The translations under genes and the position numbers were made by a program. Positions 33,481 to 42,059 of a DNA stretch of 64,000 nucleotides are shown in pieces. The DNA comes from an uncultured Bacillaceae bacterium. Its GTDB lineage: Bacteria; Bacillota; Bacilli; Bacillales; Cytobacillaceae. Position 1 is the first letter of the stretch; the number at the start of each line of letters is the position of its first letter. Under the pieces are notes generated by a model, which was not told where the DNA came from, made no database searches, and worked only from the letters and a program-made list of their open reading frames with translations. The stretch is from positions 7,908 through 71,907 of the forward strand of contig CALKIU010000130.1 in the NCBI GenBank assembly GCA_937995745.1, read 5' to 3'.

Positions 33481-34114
33481 AGTTTTAATTGCCGACGATC
33501 ATGTGTTAATCCGTAAAGGAATCCGCTTGTTGCTCGAAACATATGCAGAGATTGAAGTCGTTGCTGAAGCGGGTGACGGGGAAGAAGCGATTCGGATGAC
33601 CGAAAAGCACGCCCCTGATGTCGTTTTAATGGATCTCTCCATGCCGAACGGAATTGACGGGTTTACGGCAATTAAGGAAATCCGAAAAAGGCATCCCGCC
33701 GTAAAAATTATTATCTTGTCCATGCATGATGAAGAAGCTTACATAAGAGAAGCGGCCGGGCATTCCGTTCATGGCTATATTTTGAAAAACAGCAAAGGAA
33801 ATGAACTTTTTGAGGCCATTCGGGCCGTTTATTACGGAAAAAGATTCTACCGGACAGGGATTCCGGAAGAACAGATTGAAAAAATGATAGAGCAACCGGG
33901 AAAGAAAGAGTCCATTTTGACAAACCGGGAACAAGAAGTGATCCGTTTGACCGTGTTAGGGTATTCAAATATGCAAATTGCCGAAAAATTGTCCATCAGC
34001 CATAAAACGGTTGAAAACCATAAGGCGAACATTATGAACAAACTCCAGCTCCGAAACAGGCAAGAACTGATTCAGTTCGCGATTCAAAACCGCTATCATG
34101 AACTGCCGAAATAA
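33473..34114 (+). CDS. NarL/LuxR-type response regulator
   Basis: Response regulator of 213 residues partnered with the kinase upstream. The receiver has the acidic pair IADDH, phospho-acceptor Asp54 (LMDLSMPNG) and the switch Lys in GYILKNSKG. The C-terminal LuxR helix-turn-helix (TNREQEVIRLTVLGYSN then SISHKTVENHKANIMNKL) binds DNA. Translationally coupled by the 8-bp overlap. Targets are unknown; in staphylococci NreC controls nitrate respiration, but no nitrate genes are in this window, and the sulfide cluster lies just upstream. Confidence 0.88.
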   Translation: MIKVLIADDHVLIRKGIRLLLETYAEIEVVAEAGDGEEAIRMTEKHAPDVVLMDLSMPNGIDGFTAIKEIRKRHPAVKIIILSMHDEEAYIREAAGHSVHGYILKNSKGNELFEAIRAVYYGKRFYRTGIPEEQIEKMIEQPGKKESILTNREQEVIRLTVLGYSNMQIAEKLSISHKTVENHKANIMNKLQLRNRQELIQFAIQNRYHELPK

Positions 34115-34287
34115 GAGGCAAAAACAGGCTAATGGCCCGCACGAAGGAAACGGCAGTCCCCGGCCGGCGGGATTGCCAGAAGGAAAAGCATTCCAATCTG
34201 TGTCTCCGCCACGATACCCCTTCTTCTTGGCATTTATTGAAAATAATTATGTTAAAATAGAACAAAAAAGATATGAGGATGGGTACG

Positions 34288-35202
34288 ATGGAAATTAAAA
34301 CAGTGTCAATAATAGGATTGGGAGCTTTGGGAATATTATTTGGGCATCATTTATCAAAAAGAATGGCGAAAGAAGACTTGCGCATCGTCGCCGATGAAGA
34401 GCGTATTAAAAGGTATAAGCGGGAAGGAGTATACAGCAACGGCGAACGCTGCGATTTTCATTATGTCACGCCGGAAGAAAAGACAGGCCCGGCCGATATG
34501 GTTCTTTTCACGGTAAAATATCAAGGCTTGGAAGATGCCATTCGGGCGGTCCGGAATCAAGTTGGAGAAAACACCATTCTGCTGTCCGCTCTAAACGGCA
34601 TTTCCAGCGAAAAAATGATTGCCGAAGCATACGGGCCGGAAAAGGTATTATATTGTGTGGCCCAAGGCATGGATGCAGTGAAAACGGGCAACAAGCTGAC
34701 CTACGAAAATATGGGCATGCTTGTGTTTGGCGGAAAAGGGCCCGATGACGCCGACAAAGTGCAAAGAGTGGCGGAGTTTTTCCGAAAAACAGACTTCCCC
34801 CATCAAGTGGATTCGAATATGAAAAAAAGATTGTGGGGCAAATTTATGTTGAACGTGGGCGTGAACCAAACGGTTGCCGTCTATAAGAGCAACTACGGGG
34901 AAGTGCAAAAGCCGGGTCCGGCCAGGGAGATGATGATTGCCGCGATGAGAGAAGTGATGGCGCTGTCAGAGAAAGAAGGAGTTCATCTGACGGAGGATGA
35001 TCTCGAATACTGGCTATCCGTTCTTTCCAAGCTGAACCCTGAAGGCAAACCGTCGATGGCCCAGGATGTGGAGGCGAAGCGGCTCAGCGAAGTGGAATTG
35101 TTCTCCGGAACGGTGATTCAACTTGGCAAACAACATCAAATTCCCACACCGGTCAATGAGAAAATGTACCGCATCATTAAAGAAATTGAAAGTACTTATT
35201 AG
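34288..35202 (+). CDS. Ketopantoate reductase family (PanE/ApbA) protein
   Basis: NADP-dependent 2-dehydropantoate reductase-fold protein of 304 residues. GLGALGILFGHHLSK near 11-25 binds NADP; the catalytic Lys/Glu region is KYQGLED and the C-terminal helices with MKKRLWGKFMLNVGVNQT (catalytic Lys) and the SMAQDVEAKRLSEVE block match the family. It could be a true PanE or a paralogue acting on another 2-ketoacid. GAGGATGGG favours the ATG at 34288 over 34273. Monocistronic. Confidence 0.83.
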   Translation: MEIKTVSIIGLGALGILFGHHLSKRMAKEDLRIVADEERIKRYKREGVYSNGERCDFHYVTPEEKTGPADMVLFTVKYQGLEDAIRAVRNQVGENTILLSALNGISSEKMIAEAYGPEKVLYCVAQGMDAVKTGNKLTYENMGMLVFGGKGPDDADKVQRVAEFFRKTDFPHQVDSNMKKRLWGKFMLNVGVNQTVAVYKSNYGEVQKPGPAREMMIAAMREVMALSEKEGVHLTEDDLEYWLSVLSKLNPEGKPSMAQDVEAKRLSEVELFSGTVIQLGKQHQIPTPVNEKMYRIIKEIESTY

Positions 35203-35374
35203 GATTGTTTTTTTATATCCGGCCCCGGACAAGTGGGGGAAACAGGCTGTTTTTGCCGTCTGTTTCGTTCCATTCTTCAGGGGTCGCTTTCAAATAAATT
35301 TCCCGTTTCCTTGGAAATCTGCGGCGGTTGGTTCACAACCGGCCGGAAAACAAACGGACGTTTTTAAAAGCAAG

Positions 35375-35432
35375 AAAGTTGCTGCCGGCAGTATGTCTGA
35401 AAGTTTTTTGAGCTGCTGGCAGCAACTTTTTT
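35375..35432 (+). terminator. Terminator downstream of the PanE-like gene
   Basis: 17-bp stem AAAGTTGCTGCCGGCAG / CTGCTGGCAGCAACTTT (375-391 and 413-429) followed by TTTTTT. One G-T wobble only. Confidence 0.88.
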
Positions 35433-35880
35433 CTGTTTTTCACTAACCAGTCTATGTATGTTGGTCAAGTTTTATGCCAGGGTAGCGAAACTTTCCCTTG
35501 GTTTGCGGGAAAAGGAAAAGGGGGGCTGACGGTTGCCGCCAAAAAAGAGTTTTTTGAAACCGGCAACAACATGGCAAGACTTCTATAAAACTTCCTCACT
35601 CGCGGAACACCCATTGCGGAATTAAACCGTCCTTTTCATGACCGGAGCCGGCCGGAAATGGGGAAGTATGAAAACGGGTTAAGAGGGAAAAAATAGCGGA
35701 TGAAAGCTTATCGCATCTGCTATGTGTTTCACTGAACAAAAGTTAATTTAAATATTTTAAAAATATCCTTTACTTTTTGTCAATTAAATTGTAAAATAAT
35801 ACCAAAAAGTTCATAATTTGTTCACAAATTTGTTAAAAAGATGTAAATTAGGACCGGATAAAACCAGGGAGGTGCACGGT
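35433..35880 (+). other. Gene-poor stretch before the small membrane gene
   Basis: No gene supported. One hairpin, ATAGCGGATG / CATCTGCTAT (35693-35723), has little T tract and is only a weak terminator candidate. Ends with an AT-rich promoter region and GGGAGGTG at 35868-35875. Confidence 0.4.
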
Positions 35881-36072
35881 ATGAGATTAAGATTGAATGC
35901 AGTCTTCTTTCTGCCTTTCGTGTTATTGTTTGCGGGCTATTTTGTTTCCATGAACGGTTTCATTGCTGCCGGTTGCACACTGCACATTTTTACTATCCTT
36001 TCCACGATATTGGTTGTCATTGATCAATTGGGAACGGCGAGAAAAATTGCGCACCTTCGGTTGGTAAAATAG
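35881..36072 (+). CDS. Small two-helix membrane protein
   Basis: 63-residue protein with two membrane helices (LNAVFFLPFVLLFAGYFV near 5-22 and the IAAGCTLHIFTILSTILVVI stretch near 28-47) and a basic tail (ARKIAHLRLVK). The GGGAGGTG site sets the ATG at 35881, so the upstream part of the open frame is not coding. No family recognised with confidence; small membrane proteins of this sort occur in Bacillus genomes. Monocistronic between strong terminators. Confidence 0.65.
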   Translation: MRLRLNAVFFLPFVLLFAGYFVSMNGFIAAGCTLHIFTILSTILVVIDQLGTARKIAHLRLVK

Positions 36073-36198
36073 TCGAGTCGTCGGTTTGAATCAAATAATA
36101 TAAATAATATAAAAGAACCAAAGAAGCGGTATCACGTAAGTAAAGAGAGGATATTCGGAATGCATGCATTCAGGAATTGCCACAATGATACAAGCTAA

Positions 36199-36236
36199 AA
36201 AAGAGTTCTTTTCAAGAGTGAAAAGAACTCTTTTGT
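36199..36236. terminator. Bidirectional terminator before dhaL
   Basis: AAGAGTTCTTTTC / GAAAAGAACTCTT arms with a short AAGAGT loop, T tract on the plus side and A tract on the other, stopping the small membrane gene and the convergent dhaKL transcript. Confidence 0.85.
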
Positions 36237-36292
36237 TGTTGTGGCACTTTGTATTGAAACCACAGGAAGAATGGCTCGGCGTATTTTATTGT

Positions 36293-36883
36293 TCATTCCT
36301 TAAGGATACCGCTTTCGAGAAGGCACTCAAAAAAGTATCCGCTGGAAGTGGCGCCGGGGTCGATGTGTCCGATGGAGCGGTCGCCGAGATAGGATGCACG
36401 GCCTTTTTTCGCTTTCATGTCCTTCGTGCTCAGCACCGCTTCTTCAATGAGTTCTTTCGTGAGAGCACCTTCTTCCAATGCTTTTGTGACGGGAATCCAG
36501 ACATCGACCATCGTCTTATCGCCCGCTTCGGCCCTGCCGCGTTTTTGAATGCCTTCCAGCCCCGCTTTAACCACTGCGGCAACATCATTGGTATCGGCCG
36601 CCGCTTGTTTGCCCATGCTCAGAAAAGCGGATCCGTAGAGGGGGCCTGCTGCTCCTCCTACGGAACTCAAGAGGGCCATCGCTGCGGTTTTAAATATATT
36701 CTCTACGGAGTTGAACGTTTGGGAAGTCAATTTTTCTTCCATGATTTTTGCTCCGCGGGCCATATTATTTCCGTGGTCTCCGTCGCCTATCGCTGTGTCC
36801 AGTTCACTTAAGTATACTTGGTGTTCTTTCAGTTTTTCCGCAAAGGCGAGGAGCCATGCGGAAACGTTTTCCACTGTCAGCAT
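36293..36883 (-). CDS. dhaL: Dihydroxyacetone kinase subunit DhaL
   Basis: ADP-binding subunit of the PTS-type dihydroxyacetone kinase, 196 residues. TAIGDGDHGNNM (Asp residues for Mg-ADP) lies near 30-41; SSVGGAAGPLYG near 73-84 and GDRSIGHIDPGATSSG near 168-183 are conserved. It starts 12 bp after dhaK. The phosphoryl-donor subunit DhaM is not adjacent and not in this window, so it must be encoded elsewhere or be replaced. Links to the glycerol genes glpABC 10 kb away. Confidence 0.92.
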   Translation of the reverse strand: MLTVENVSAWLLAFAEKLKEHQVYLSELDTAIGDGDHGNNMARGAKIMEEKLTSQTFNSVENIFKTAAMALLSSVGGAAGPLYGSAFLSMGKQAAADTNDVAAVVKAGLEGIQKRGRAEAGDKTMVDVWIPVTKALEEGALTKELIEEAVLSTKDMKAKKGRASYLGDRSIGHIDPGATSSGYFFECLLESGILKE

Positions 36884-36895
36884 CCTGATGCCCCC

Positions 36896-37888
36896 TTACA
36901 CCCAAGCTGCAGTTTCGACCGGATATTTGAGATATTCAACCCATTTTTCATCTTCCAGTTTAATCAAGGTTAAGGAAAGTCCCGCCATTTCGATTGAAGT
37001 CATGTAAGAAGCCACTTTCTTGAAGTCAAAGACAAGTCCGTCTTTGCTTAAAATTTCTTGGACATCGTTCATGAAGATGTACAGTTCCATTAACGGCGTT
37101 CCGCCCATACCGTTTACGAATACACCGTACCGGTCCCCTTCTTTCCAGTTGCACTCTTCTTTTAGACGGCTGATAAGTTCTTGGGCGATTTCTTTAGACG
37201 GTTTAATCTTTTCCCGGCGGTATCCCGGTTCCCCGTGAATGCCGATGCCGTATTCCATTTCGTCGTCGGCCAATTCAAATCCCGGTTTGCCTACGGCCGG
37301 AACTGTTGCCGGAGAAATGGCGACGCCCACTGTTTTTGTATTTTCGATGACTTTATCGCCCAATTTTTTCAGATCCTCAAGGGACATGCCTTGTTCAGCG
37401 GCGGCTCCGAGAATCTTATGGACGAGGACGGTTCCCGCCACGCCGCGCCGTCCGGCTGTGTATGTGCTGTCTTCCACGGCGATGTCATCGTTCACAATGA
37501 CTTTGTCCACTTTAATGCCTTCCGCTTCGGCCATGTCCATCGCCATTTCAAAGTTCATAACGTCGCCGGTGTAGTTTTTGATAATGAGAAGGACGCCTGC
37601 GCCTTTGTCTGCCAGTTTAATGGCTTCGAAGACTTGGTCCGGAGTCGGAGATGTAAAGACCTCGCCTGCAACTGCCGCCGAAAGCATTCCTTTGCCGACA
37701 AATCCGGCGTGGGAAGGTTCGTGGCCGCTGCCGCCCCCGCTCACCAGTCCGACTTTTCCTTGTCCTTCATATTTGCGGTACATGACACCTGTTTCGCCCA
37801 ACCGCTCCAAAATGTCGCTGTGCGTGAAGGCCATTCCTCTCAACATTTCTTCCCAAACATTTGACGGACTGTTAATTATTTTTTTCAT
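36896..37888 (-). CDS. dhaK: Dihydroxyacetone kinase subunit DhaK
   Basis: Substrate-binding subunit of 330 residues; dihydroxyacetone forms a hemiaminal with the active His (IGIHGEPGYRRE). LVSGGGSGHEPSHAGFVG near 50-67, IIKNYTGDVMNFEMA near 103-117 and GRRGVAGTVLVHKI near 147-160 are conserved. It is followed closely by dhaL in a two-gene operon. A cre-like site about 45 bp upstream suggests repression by CcpA. The gene set fits glycerol or dihydroxyacetone use. Confidence 0.94.
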   Translation of the reverse strand: MKKIINSPSNVWEEMLRGMAFTHSDILERLGETGVMYRKYEGQGKVGLVSGGGSGHEPSHAGFVGKGMLSAAVAGEVFTSPTPDQVFEAIKLADKGAGVLLIIKNYTGDVMNFEMAMDMAEAEGIKVDKVIVNDDIAVEDSTYTAGRRGVAGTVLVHKILGAAAEQGMSLEDLKKLGDKVIENTKTVGVAISPATVPAVGKPGFELADDEMEYGIGIHGEPGYRREKIKPSKEIAQELISRLKEECNWKEGDRYGVFVNGMGGTPLMELYIFMNDVQEILSKDGLVFDFKKVASYMTSIEMAGLSLTLIKLEDEKWVEYLKYPVETAAWV

Positions 37889-37929
37889 AGAACGATCACC
37901 CCAGCTATTAATTTATTTAAATGATAAAT

Positions 37930-37943
37930 TGAAAGCGCTTTAA
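37930..37943 (-). promoter_or_regulatory. cre-like site upstream of dhaKL
   Basis: TGAAAGCGCTTTAA lies 42 bp before dhaK and matches the CcpA consensus TGWAANCGNTNWCA except for the next-to-last base. Suggests carbon catabolite repression of the operon. Confidence 0.6.
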
Positions 37944-38306
37944 AAGTAAGTGGCAAAATTTTTTCCGGTAAAAAAGCGTTTTTTTTTCTGCAAAAAGTTT
38001 TGAAACTCTTTAAATTTTATTATATCAATATAATGAATGAATTGTAAATGATTTCCTAAGAATTTTTATTTTCCACAAAAAACTTCTTGCAAAGTAGAAC
38101 AAGCTGCTGCTTTGTCAGAATGGAAACGATGCTTGCGGGGCATGAATTTTTCCGGGCGGGAATTGTGAACCGGGAAACGGGGCAAAATTTAGGCAACCCG
38201 TCCCCATGTTGGAGTCGCAGAATGGTTGGAGATGCAAAAGGCTTTTGCCGCATAAATTTTTTATAATGTATGAAAGGGATCATATTTGCAAAGGAGGATC
38301 GGATAG
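37944..38306. other. Intergenic region between dhaK and the PH-domain gene
   Basis: About 360 bp with no credible gene. AT-rich promoter material on both sides; AAAGGAGG at 38289-38296 is the ribosome binding site for the next gene. Confidence 0.4.
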
Positions 38307-38672
38307 ATGGCGGACTTACGGACAATCATGTCATGGACCTTTTTTGAAGAAACGGGCATTCCTCCGGAAGTGGAAGAAATTCTTGTGGAGGGAGAGGTTC
38401 CGGAAGCGGCATATCGGACGGTTCGGGATGTGGCTGTCATTACGAACAAGCGCTTGATTATTTCCGACAAGCAGGGGTTGACCGGAAAGAAGGTGGAGGT
38501 TTACACCATTCCTTTTAAATCGATCATAATGTATTCTTCGGAAAACGCAGGTTTGATGGACATGAATGCTGAATTGGAGTTATGGACGAAGGCTGGGAAT
38601 TTTAAGCTGAATGTGAACAGGAAAGTGGATATCAGAAAACTGGATCGTTTGATTGGAAAGTACATTTTATGA
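38307..38672 (+). CDS. Bacterial PH-domain protein
   Basis: Soluble 121-residue protein with a bacterial Pleckstrin-homology fold: YRTVRDVAVITNKRLIISDK near 36-55 is the diagnostic strand pair, followed by KVEVYTIPFKSI and a C-terminal helix DIRKLDRLIGKYI. Members form ring-like oligomers of unknown role in Bacilli. AAAGGAGG precedes the ATG. Monocistronic with a terminator. Confidence 0.82.
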   Translation: MADLRTIMSWTFFEETGIPPEVEEILVEGEVPEAAYRTVRDVAVITNKRLIISDKQGLTGKKVEVYTIPFKSIIMYSSENAGLMDMNAELELWTKAGNFKLNVNRKVDIRKLDRLIGKYIL

Positions 38673-38706
38673 AATTTTGTAAAAAGGATACAAAAAGAAT
38701 GGATGG

Positions 38707-38734
38707 AACCGCTCCTTCATTGGAGCGGTTTTAT
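38707..38734 (+). terminator. Terminator after the PH-domain gene
   Basis: AACCGCTCC / GGAGCGGTT with a TTCATT loop and TTTTA. Confidence 0.85.
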
Positions 38735-38825
38735 TGCAAGAAAACAAGAGTTTGCTATACTCTCTTTTGAAGCCGTGGGGGAAAACAAGCTACTCCAAAG
38801 TTTTTGTTTTTCCGCGGCATTCTTC

Positions 38826-38868
38826 TTGCTAGCAGGAAAGAGTTTTGTTAAAATACCCTTATGGGTAT
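38826..38868 (+). promoter_or_regulatory. Promoter with ATACCC-N4-GGGTAT operator
   Basis: TTGCTA (826-831), 17 bp, TAAAAT (849-854), then ATACCC-TTAT-GGGTAT (853-868), a perfect 6+6 palindrome that overlaps the -10 edge and the start point. The same palindrome with a different centre occurs at 51198-51213. CsoR/CstR-family repressors bind sites of this general type. Confidence 0.6.
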
Positions 38869-38900
38869 AAATGATTTTTGAGGGAAAGGAGTTGACTGGA

Positions 38901-39095
38901 TTGGCCCTTTTTGATTTGCGCTGCAAAGATTGCCAAAATGAATTTAAAAAACTCGTGCCCTATTCAAAGCTTCCGGAAGTAACTTGTCCATCTTGCGGAA
39001 GCAAGAATCACGAAAGGGTTTATAAAGCAAATATTAAAGGTCCAATCAGTGCAGGGTCCGGCGGCTCCGTTCCAACGGGAAGCCCCTTTACCTGA
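38901..39095 (+). CDS. FmdB-family zinc ribbon protein (copy 2)
   Basis: 64-residue zinc-ribbon protein, near-identical to the N-terminal half of copy 1: LALFDLRCKDCQNEF and CPSCGSKNHERVYKAN. The start is read as TTG at 38901, 10 bases after AAAGGAG, because copy 1 starts at the equivalent ATG; the ATG at 38871 has no site. The Gly/Ser/Pro tail lacks the extra cysteines of copy 1. Under the palindromic operator at 38853, so it may be induced by a reactive sulfur or metal signal. Confidence 0.8.
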   Translation: MALFDLRCKDCQNEFKKLVPYSKLPEVTCPSCGSKNHERVYKANIKGPISAGSGGSVPTGSPFT

Positions 39096-39212
39096 GCAGG
39101 CTGTTGATCTGCGAGGTTCGCAGACTGAAGATTTTCAAAAGGAATGATACATTGAGATATCATAAAGCGCCTGTTTATGCGTTTTTGATGGTATATACAG
39201 ACACTGAGCAAG

Positions 39213-39247
39213 CAAAACCCGGGGAAGAAAGGCCCCGGGTTTTGTTT
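39213..39247 (+). terminator. Terminator after FmdB copy 2
   Basis: CAAAACCCGGGG / CCCCGGGTTTTG with an AAGAAAGG loop; T-rich flank GTTTG. It resembles the terminator of copy 1 in sequence only loosely. Confidence 0.85.
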
Positions 39248-39453
39248 GTAAAAATGATTGTGCTGCACCCGGGAGACGGTGAAACGGGATATGGACGGAG
39301 CCGGGAGGATTGCGGCCATGTTGGCGAAGGGGTTCCTTTTCTGTTCCATTCATTTGCATAAGGATGCAATGTTTTTCGGCCTGGATAAGATGCGGTGTTT
39401 ATCTTCCTTTTTTGATACGATTATAGGAGGGACAGAAAGAGAGGGAACCAAAT

Positions 39454-40350
39454 GTGAAAGGATATGTCAAATTTATAACGGCCATGCTGATATGGGGAAG
39501 CATCGGGATATTTGTCCGCGGAATTGATTTGCCGTCCAGCGGAATCGCCTTATTGCGGGGAGCAATTGGAAGCTTGTTTTTGCTTGCGGCGAGTCTGATT
39601 ATAAAAAACCGCTTGTCCAGGACAGCCATTAAAAGAAACGGCCTTTTGTTATTGCTTTCGGGAACGGCGTTGGGGCTCAATTGGATTTTCCTTTTTGAAG
39701 CATACCGTTATACGACGATCGCCGCTGCAACATTAAGTTATTATTTTGCTCCGGTTTTTGTCATGATGCTTGCACCTGTCGTCTTAAAAGAAAAATGGAC
39801 GCCAGTTAAAATCGTCAGCATTTTTTCCGCCATGTGCGGCTTGTTTCTCGTGATCACGAACGGGAACCTGCATTTCGGCGAACAGGGGAGCCATGCCGCG
39901 GGCATCATGTTCGGATTGTTGGCGGCGGTGTTTTACGCCTCTTTGATTTTAATGAATAAATTTATTAAAAATCTGTCTGATTTTGATACGACTGTCGTTC
40001 AACTGACGGTGGCGGCCGCGGTTCTTTTGCCATATGTTTTGTTCAAGGAAGATCTGAACTTTGCCGGTTTCGGGACGGAAACGATTCTTCTTATTTTAGT
40101 CGTCGGTATCGTCCATACCGGTATCGCTTATCTTTTATATTTCTCGGCCATTAAAGAATTAAAGGGCCAAAGCATTGCTGTTTTAAGTTATATCGATCCC
40201 GTTTCAGCCGTGATATTTGCGGCGATTTTCCTCGGCGAGGGGATGACGTTATTGCAAACGGCGGGCGGCATACTCATCTTGGGCTCCACTTTTCTCAGCG
40301 AAACGCTTGATTCGAAGCTGAAACGGCCCGGAAAAAAGCAGGCAGGATAA
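39454..40350 (+). CDS. EamA/DMT-superfamily transporter
   Basis: Membrane transporter of 298 residues with ten helices in two EamA repeats (first repeat around residues 5-140, second from 150). MLIWGSIGIFVRG near 11-23 and GLFLVITNGNLHF near 127-139 mark the first repeat, and YIDPVSAVIFAAIFLGE near 246-262 the second. It has a basic tail (KLKRPGKKQAG). GTG start after GAGGGAA. Exported metabolite unknown. Monocistronic, converging on a lipase gene. Confidence 0.85.
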   Translation: MKGYVKFITAMLIWGSIGIFVRGIDLPSSGIALLRGAIGSLFLLAASLIIKNRLSRTAIKRNGLLLLLSGTALGLNWIFLFEAYRYTTIAAATLSYYFAPVFVMMLAPVVLKEKWTPVKIVSIFSAMCGLFLVITNGNLHFGEQGSHAAGIMFGLLAAVFYASLILMNKFIKNLSDFDTTVVQLTVAAAVLLPYVLFKEDLNFAGFGTETILLILVVGIVHTGIAYLLYFSAIKELKGQSIAVLSYIDPVSAVIFAAIFLGEGMTLLQTAGGILILGSTFLSETLDSKLKRPGKKQAG

Positions 40351-40383
40351 ATTCCGCGGCGGGACTCATCCTGCCGTTTTGTT

Positions 40384-41301
40384 TTACAGATGGTTTTCAA
40401 TCCAATATAAGATGTCCTGATAGACTTCATCTCTATTGATTTCGTTTAAAATTTCATGGCGCGCCCCCGGATAAAATTTAAAGGAGACATCTTTCAGCCC
40501 CGCTGTTTTCAATTGCCGGATATTTTCGAGAACTCCTCTTGTAAACTTTCCGACCGGATCCCGATCCCCGGAAAGAAAAAGGACGGGCAAATCTTTGGGA
40601 ATGTGATCGTCATTATCATAGAGGCGGTTCAGCGCCGAGATGAAATCTTCAAAAAATCCTGCCGTAAACACGCCCCCGCACAGTGGGTCATTGATGTATT
40701 TGTCCACCTCTTCTTCATCGCGGCTCAGCCAGTCAAACTCCGTCCTTACCAGTTTGACGGAGCGGTTGAAGCGGCCGAAAGTCAAATTGTTTAATTTTAA
40801 GCTCGGAGTGCGCCGTCCGTGTTTTTTTACTTCCCGAGCGGCGAGTTTGGCGCCGATCTTCCCGAGAAAACCCGGGTGGCCGCCTGTTCCGGAAAAAATG
40901 ACCCCGGACACCTCGCCGCCGAACTTTTGAATGTAAAACCTCGACAAGAATGAACCCATGCTGTGTCCGAATAAAAAGACAGGGGCATCGGGATAATCGG
41001 ATTTAATGATGTCTGTTAACACTTTCATGTCCTCCACGACCGTTGTGAAGTCTTTTCCGTCTCCGAAATAGCCGTGGTCCTCGGGACGGGTTTCAGTTTT
41101 TCCGTGCCCGCGGTGGTCATTTCCATATACGTAGATTTTGTTTTCTGCCAAAAAGGCCGCGAAATCATGATACCGTCCAATATGTTCCGCCATGCCGTGG
41201 GATATTTGCACGACGGCGCGGGGGGTGTCCTCATCTGTCCATTTCTTGGCAAATATCTTTTTCCCGTCTCTCGCCGGAAAATAAAAACTGTCTGTTTTCA
41301 C
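40384..41301 (-). CDS. Alpha/beta hydrolase, monoacylglycerol lipase-like
   Basis: Serine hydrolase of 305 residues (Hydrolase_4/MGLL type). The oxyanion HG lies in VQISHGMAEH near 31-40, the nucleophile in FGHSMGSF near 112-119, Asp in LSGDRDPVG near 242-250 and the catalytic His in PGARHEI near 281-287. No signal peptide, so it acts in the cytosol on glycerides or similar esters. GGAGTG in the region before the start. Monocistronic. Confidence 0.88.
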   Translation of the reverse strand: MKTDSFYFPARDGKKIFAKKWTDEDTPRAVVQISHGMAEHIGRYHDFAAFLAENKIYVYGNDHRGHGKTETRPEDHGYFGDGKDFTTVVEDMKVLTDIIKSDYPDAPVFLFGHSMGSFLSRFYIQKFGGEVSGVIFSGTGGHPGFLGKIGAKLAAREVKKHGRRTPSLKLNNLTFGRFNRSVKLVRTEFDWLSRDEEEVDKYINDPLCGGVFTAGFFEDFISALNRLYDNDDHIPKDLPVLFLSGDRDPVGKFTRGVLENIRQLKTAGLKDVSFKFYPGARHEILNEINRDEVYQDILYWIENHL

Positions 41302-42059
41302 TTTTTGTCACTCCTGATTTATTTTGAAAGCGGGTGGAAATGTTTAATGAAAGTTATCTTTATTATAAACTTTAATTTTGCCCCGGTTTTGGGCAATGTT
41401 TTAAAATTGGATTTTAGTCAAGATGTTTTTCAAGTAAAAGAAAGCGGTCTTCAGCAAAAAGTTCCAAAGGTTGCCGGGGGAAGGCCGGATTGTCATGCAA
41501 GATGTTGAACAATAGTGAAAGGAGGAAACAAGATAGCGGAAAACGGCGATAGCTTTCATGTTGCGGCCGATATGTTTTGCGGATAGATGCCGTTTCTGTG
41601 CTTGCCGGAGGGGTGTTTTCGGCATAAAAAATTGCCTGTCAACAGAAAGATGAAGTAAAATATAGATTGGAAATATATAACATAAATCTTAAGCACCGAC
41701 TCATGCCGGTTTTTCAAATGTCTTTGCCTGAAAATAACAAATTTTGAACAGTGTTTAAGGATATTGATATAAATTTTCTGAAGAAATATTAGAACTCTAT
41801 TGATAAAAGAAATCCTTCTTCGCGGATAGCCCGGCCGGAGGAAGGCCAATAATCGACAGTCGGGTTTTGGCAGAAAGTGTTTCTCAAAATCTCTTTTTCC
41901 GGCAAGAAACTGCTTCCTTTGAAAGAGATATCGGGAGGTGAGCAGACAAACTTCACTGCCGTACAGGAGGAAATGCGTTATGCTTAAAGAGTAAGCGGCA
42001 TTTGTAAGCCCGGGAAACAGAGGAAAAAGAGAAAACTGGGAGGCATGGGAGTGGAAAAA
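41302..42059 (+). other. Long leader region before the GT8 gene
   Basis: No gene supported. Near the 3' end ATCTCTTT (889-896) pairs with AAAGAGAT (922-929), and an AGGAGG (41965-41970) precedes a four-codon ATG-CGT-TAT-GCT-TAA mini-ORF, so a structured leader with a leader peptide is possible. The 5' part is AT-rich with no motif I recognise. Confidence 0.35.

Noticed and set aside
35433..35880. c-di-AMP or other riboswitch before the small membrane gene
   Set aside because: No aptamer core was recognised; only one weak hairpin is present.
41318..41331. cre site near the lipase gene (TGAAAGCGGGTGGA)
   Set aside because: Several mismatches in the right half.
41556..41849. 97-codon hydrophobic open frame on the minus strand
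   Set aside because: Composition follows AT-rich intergenic DNA; no site and no family match.
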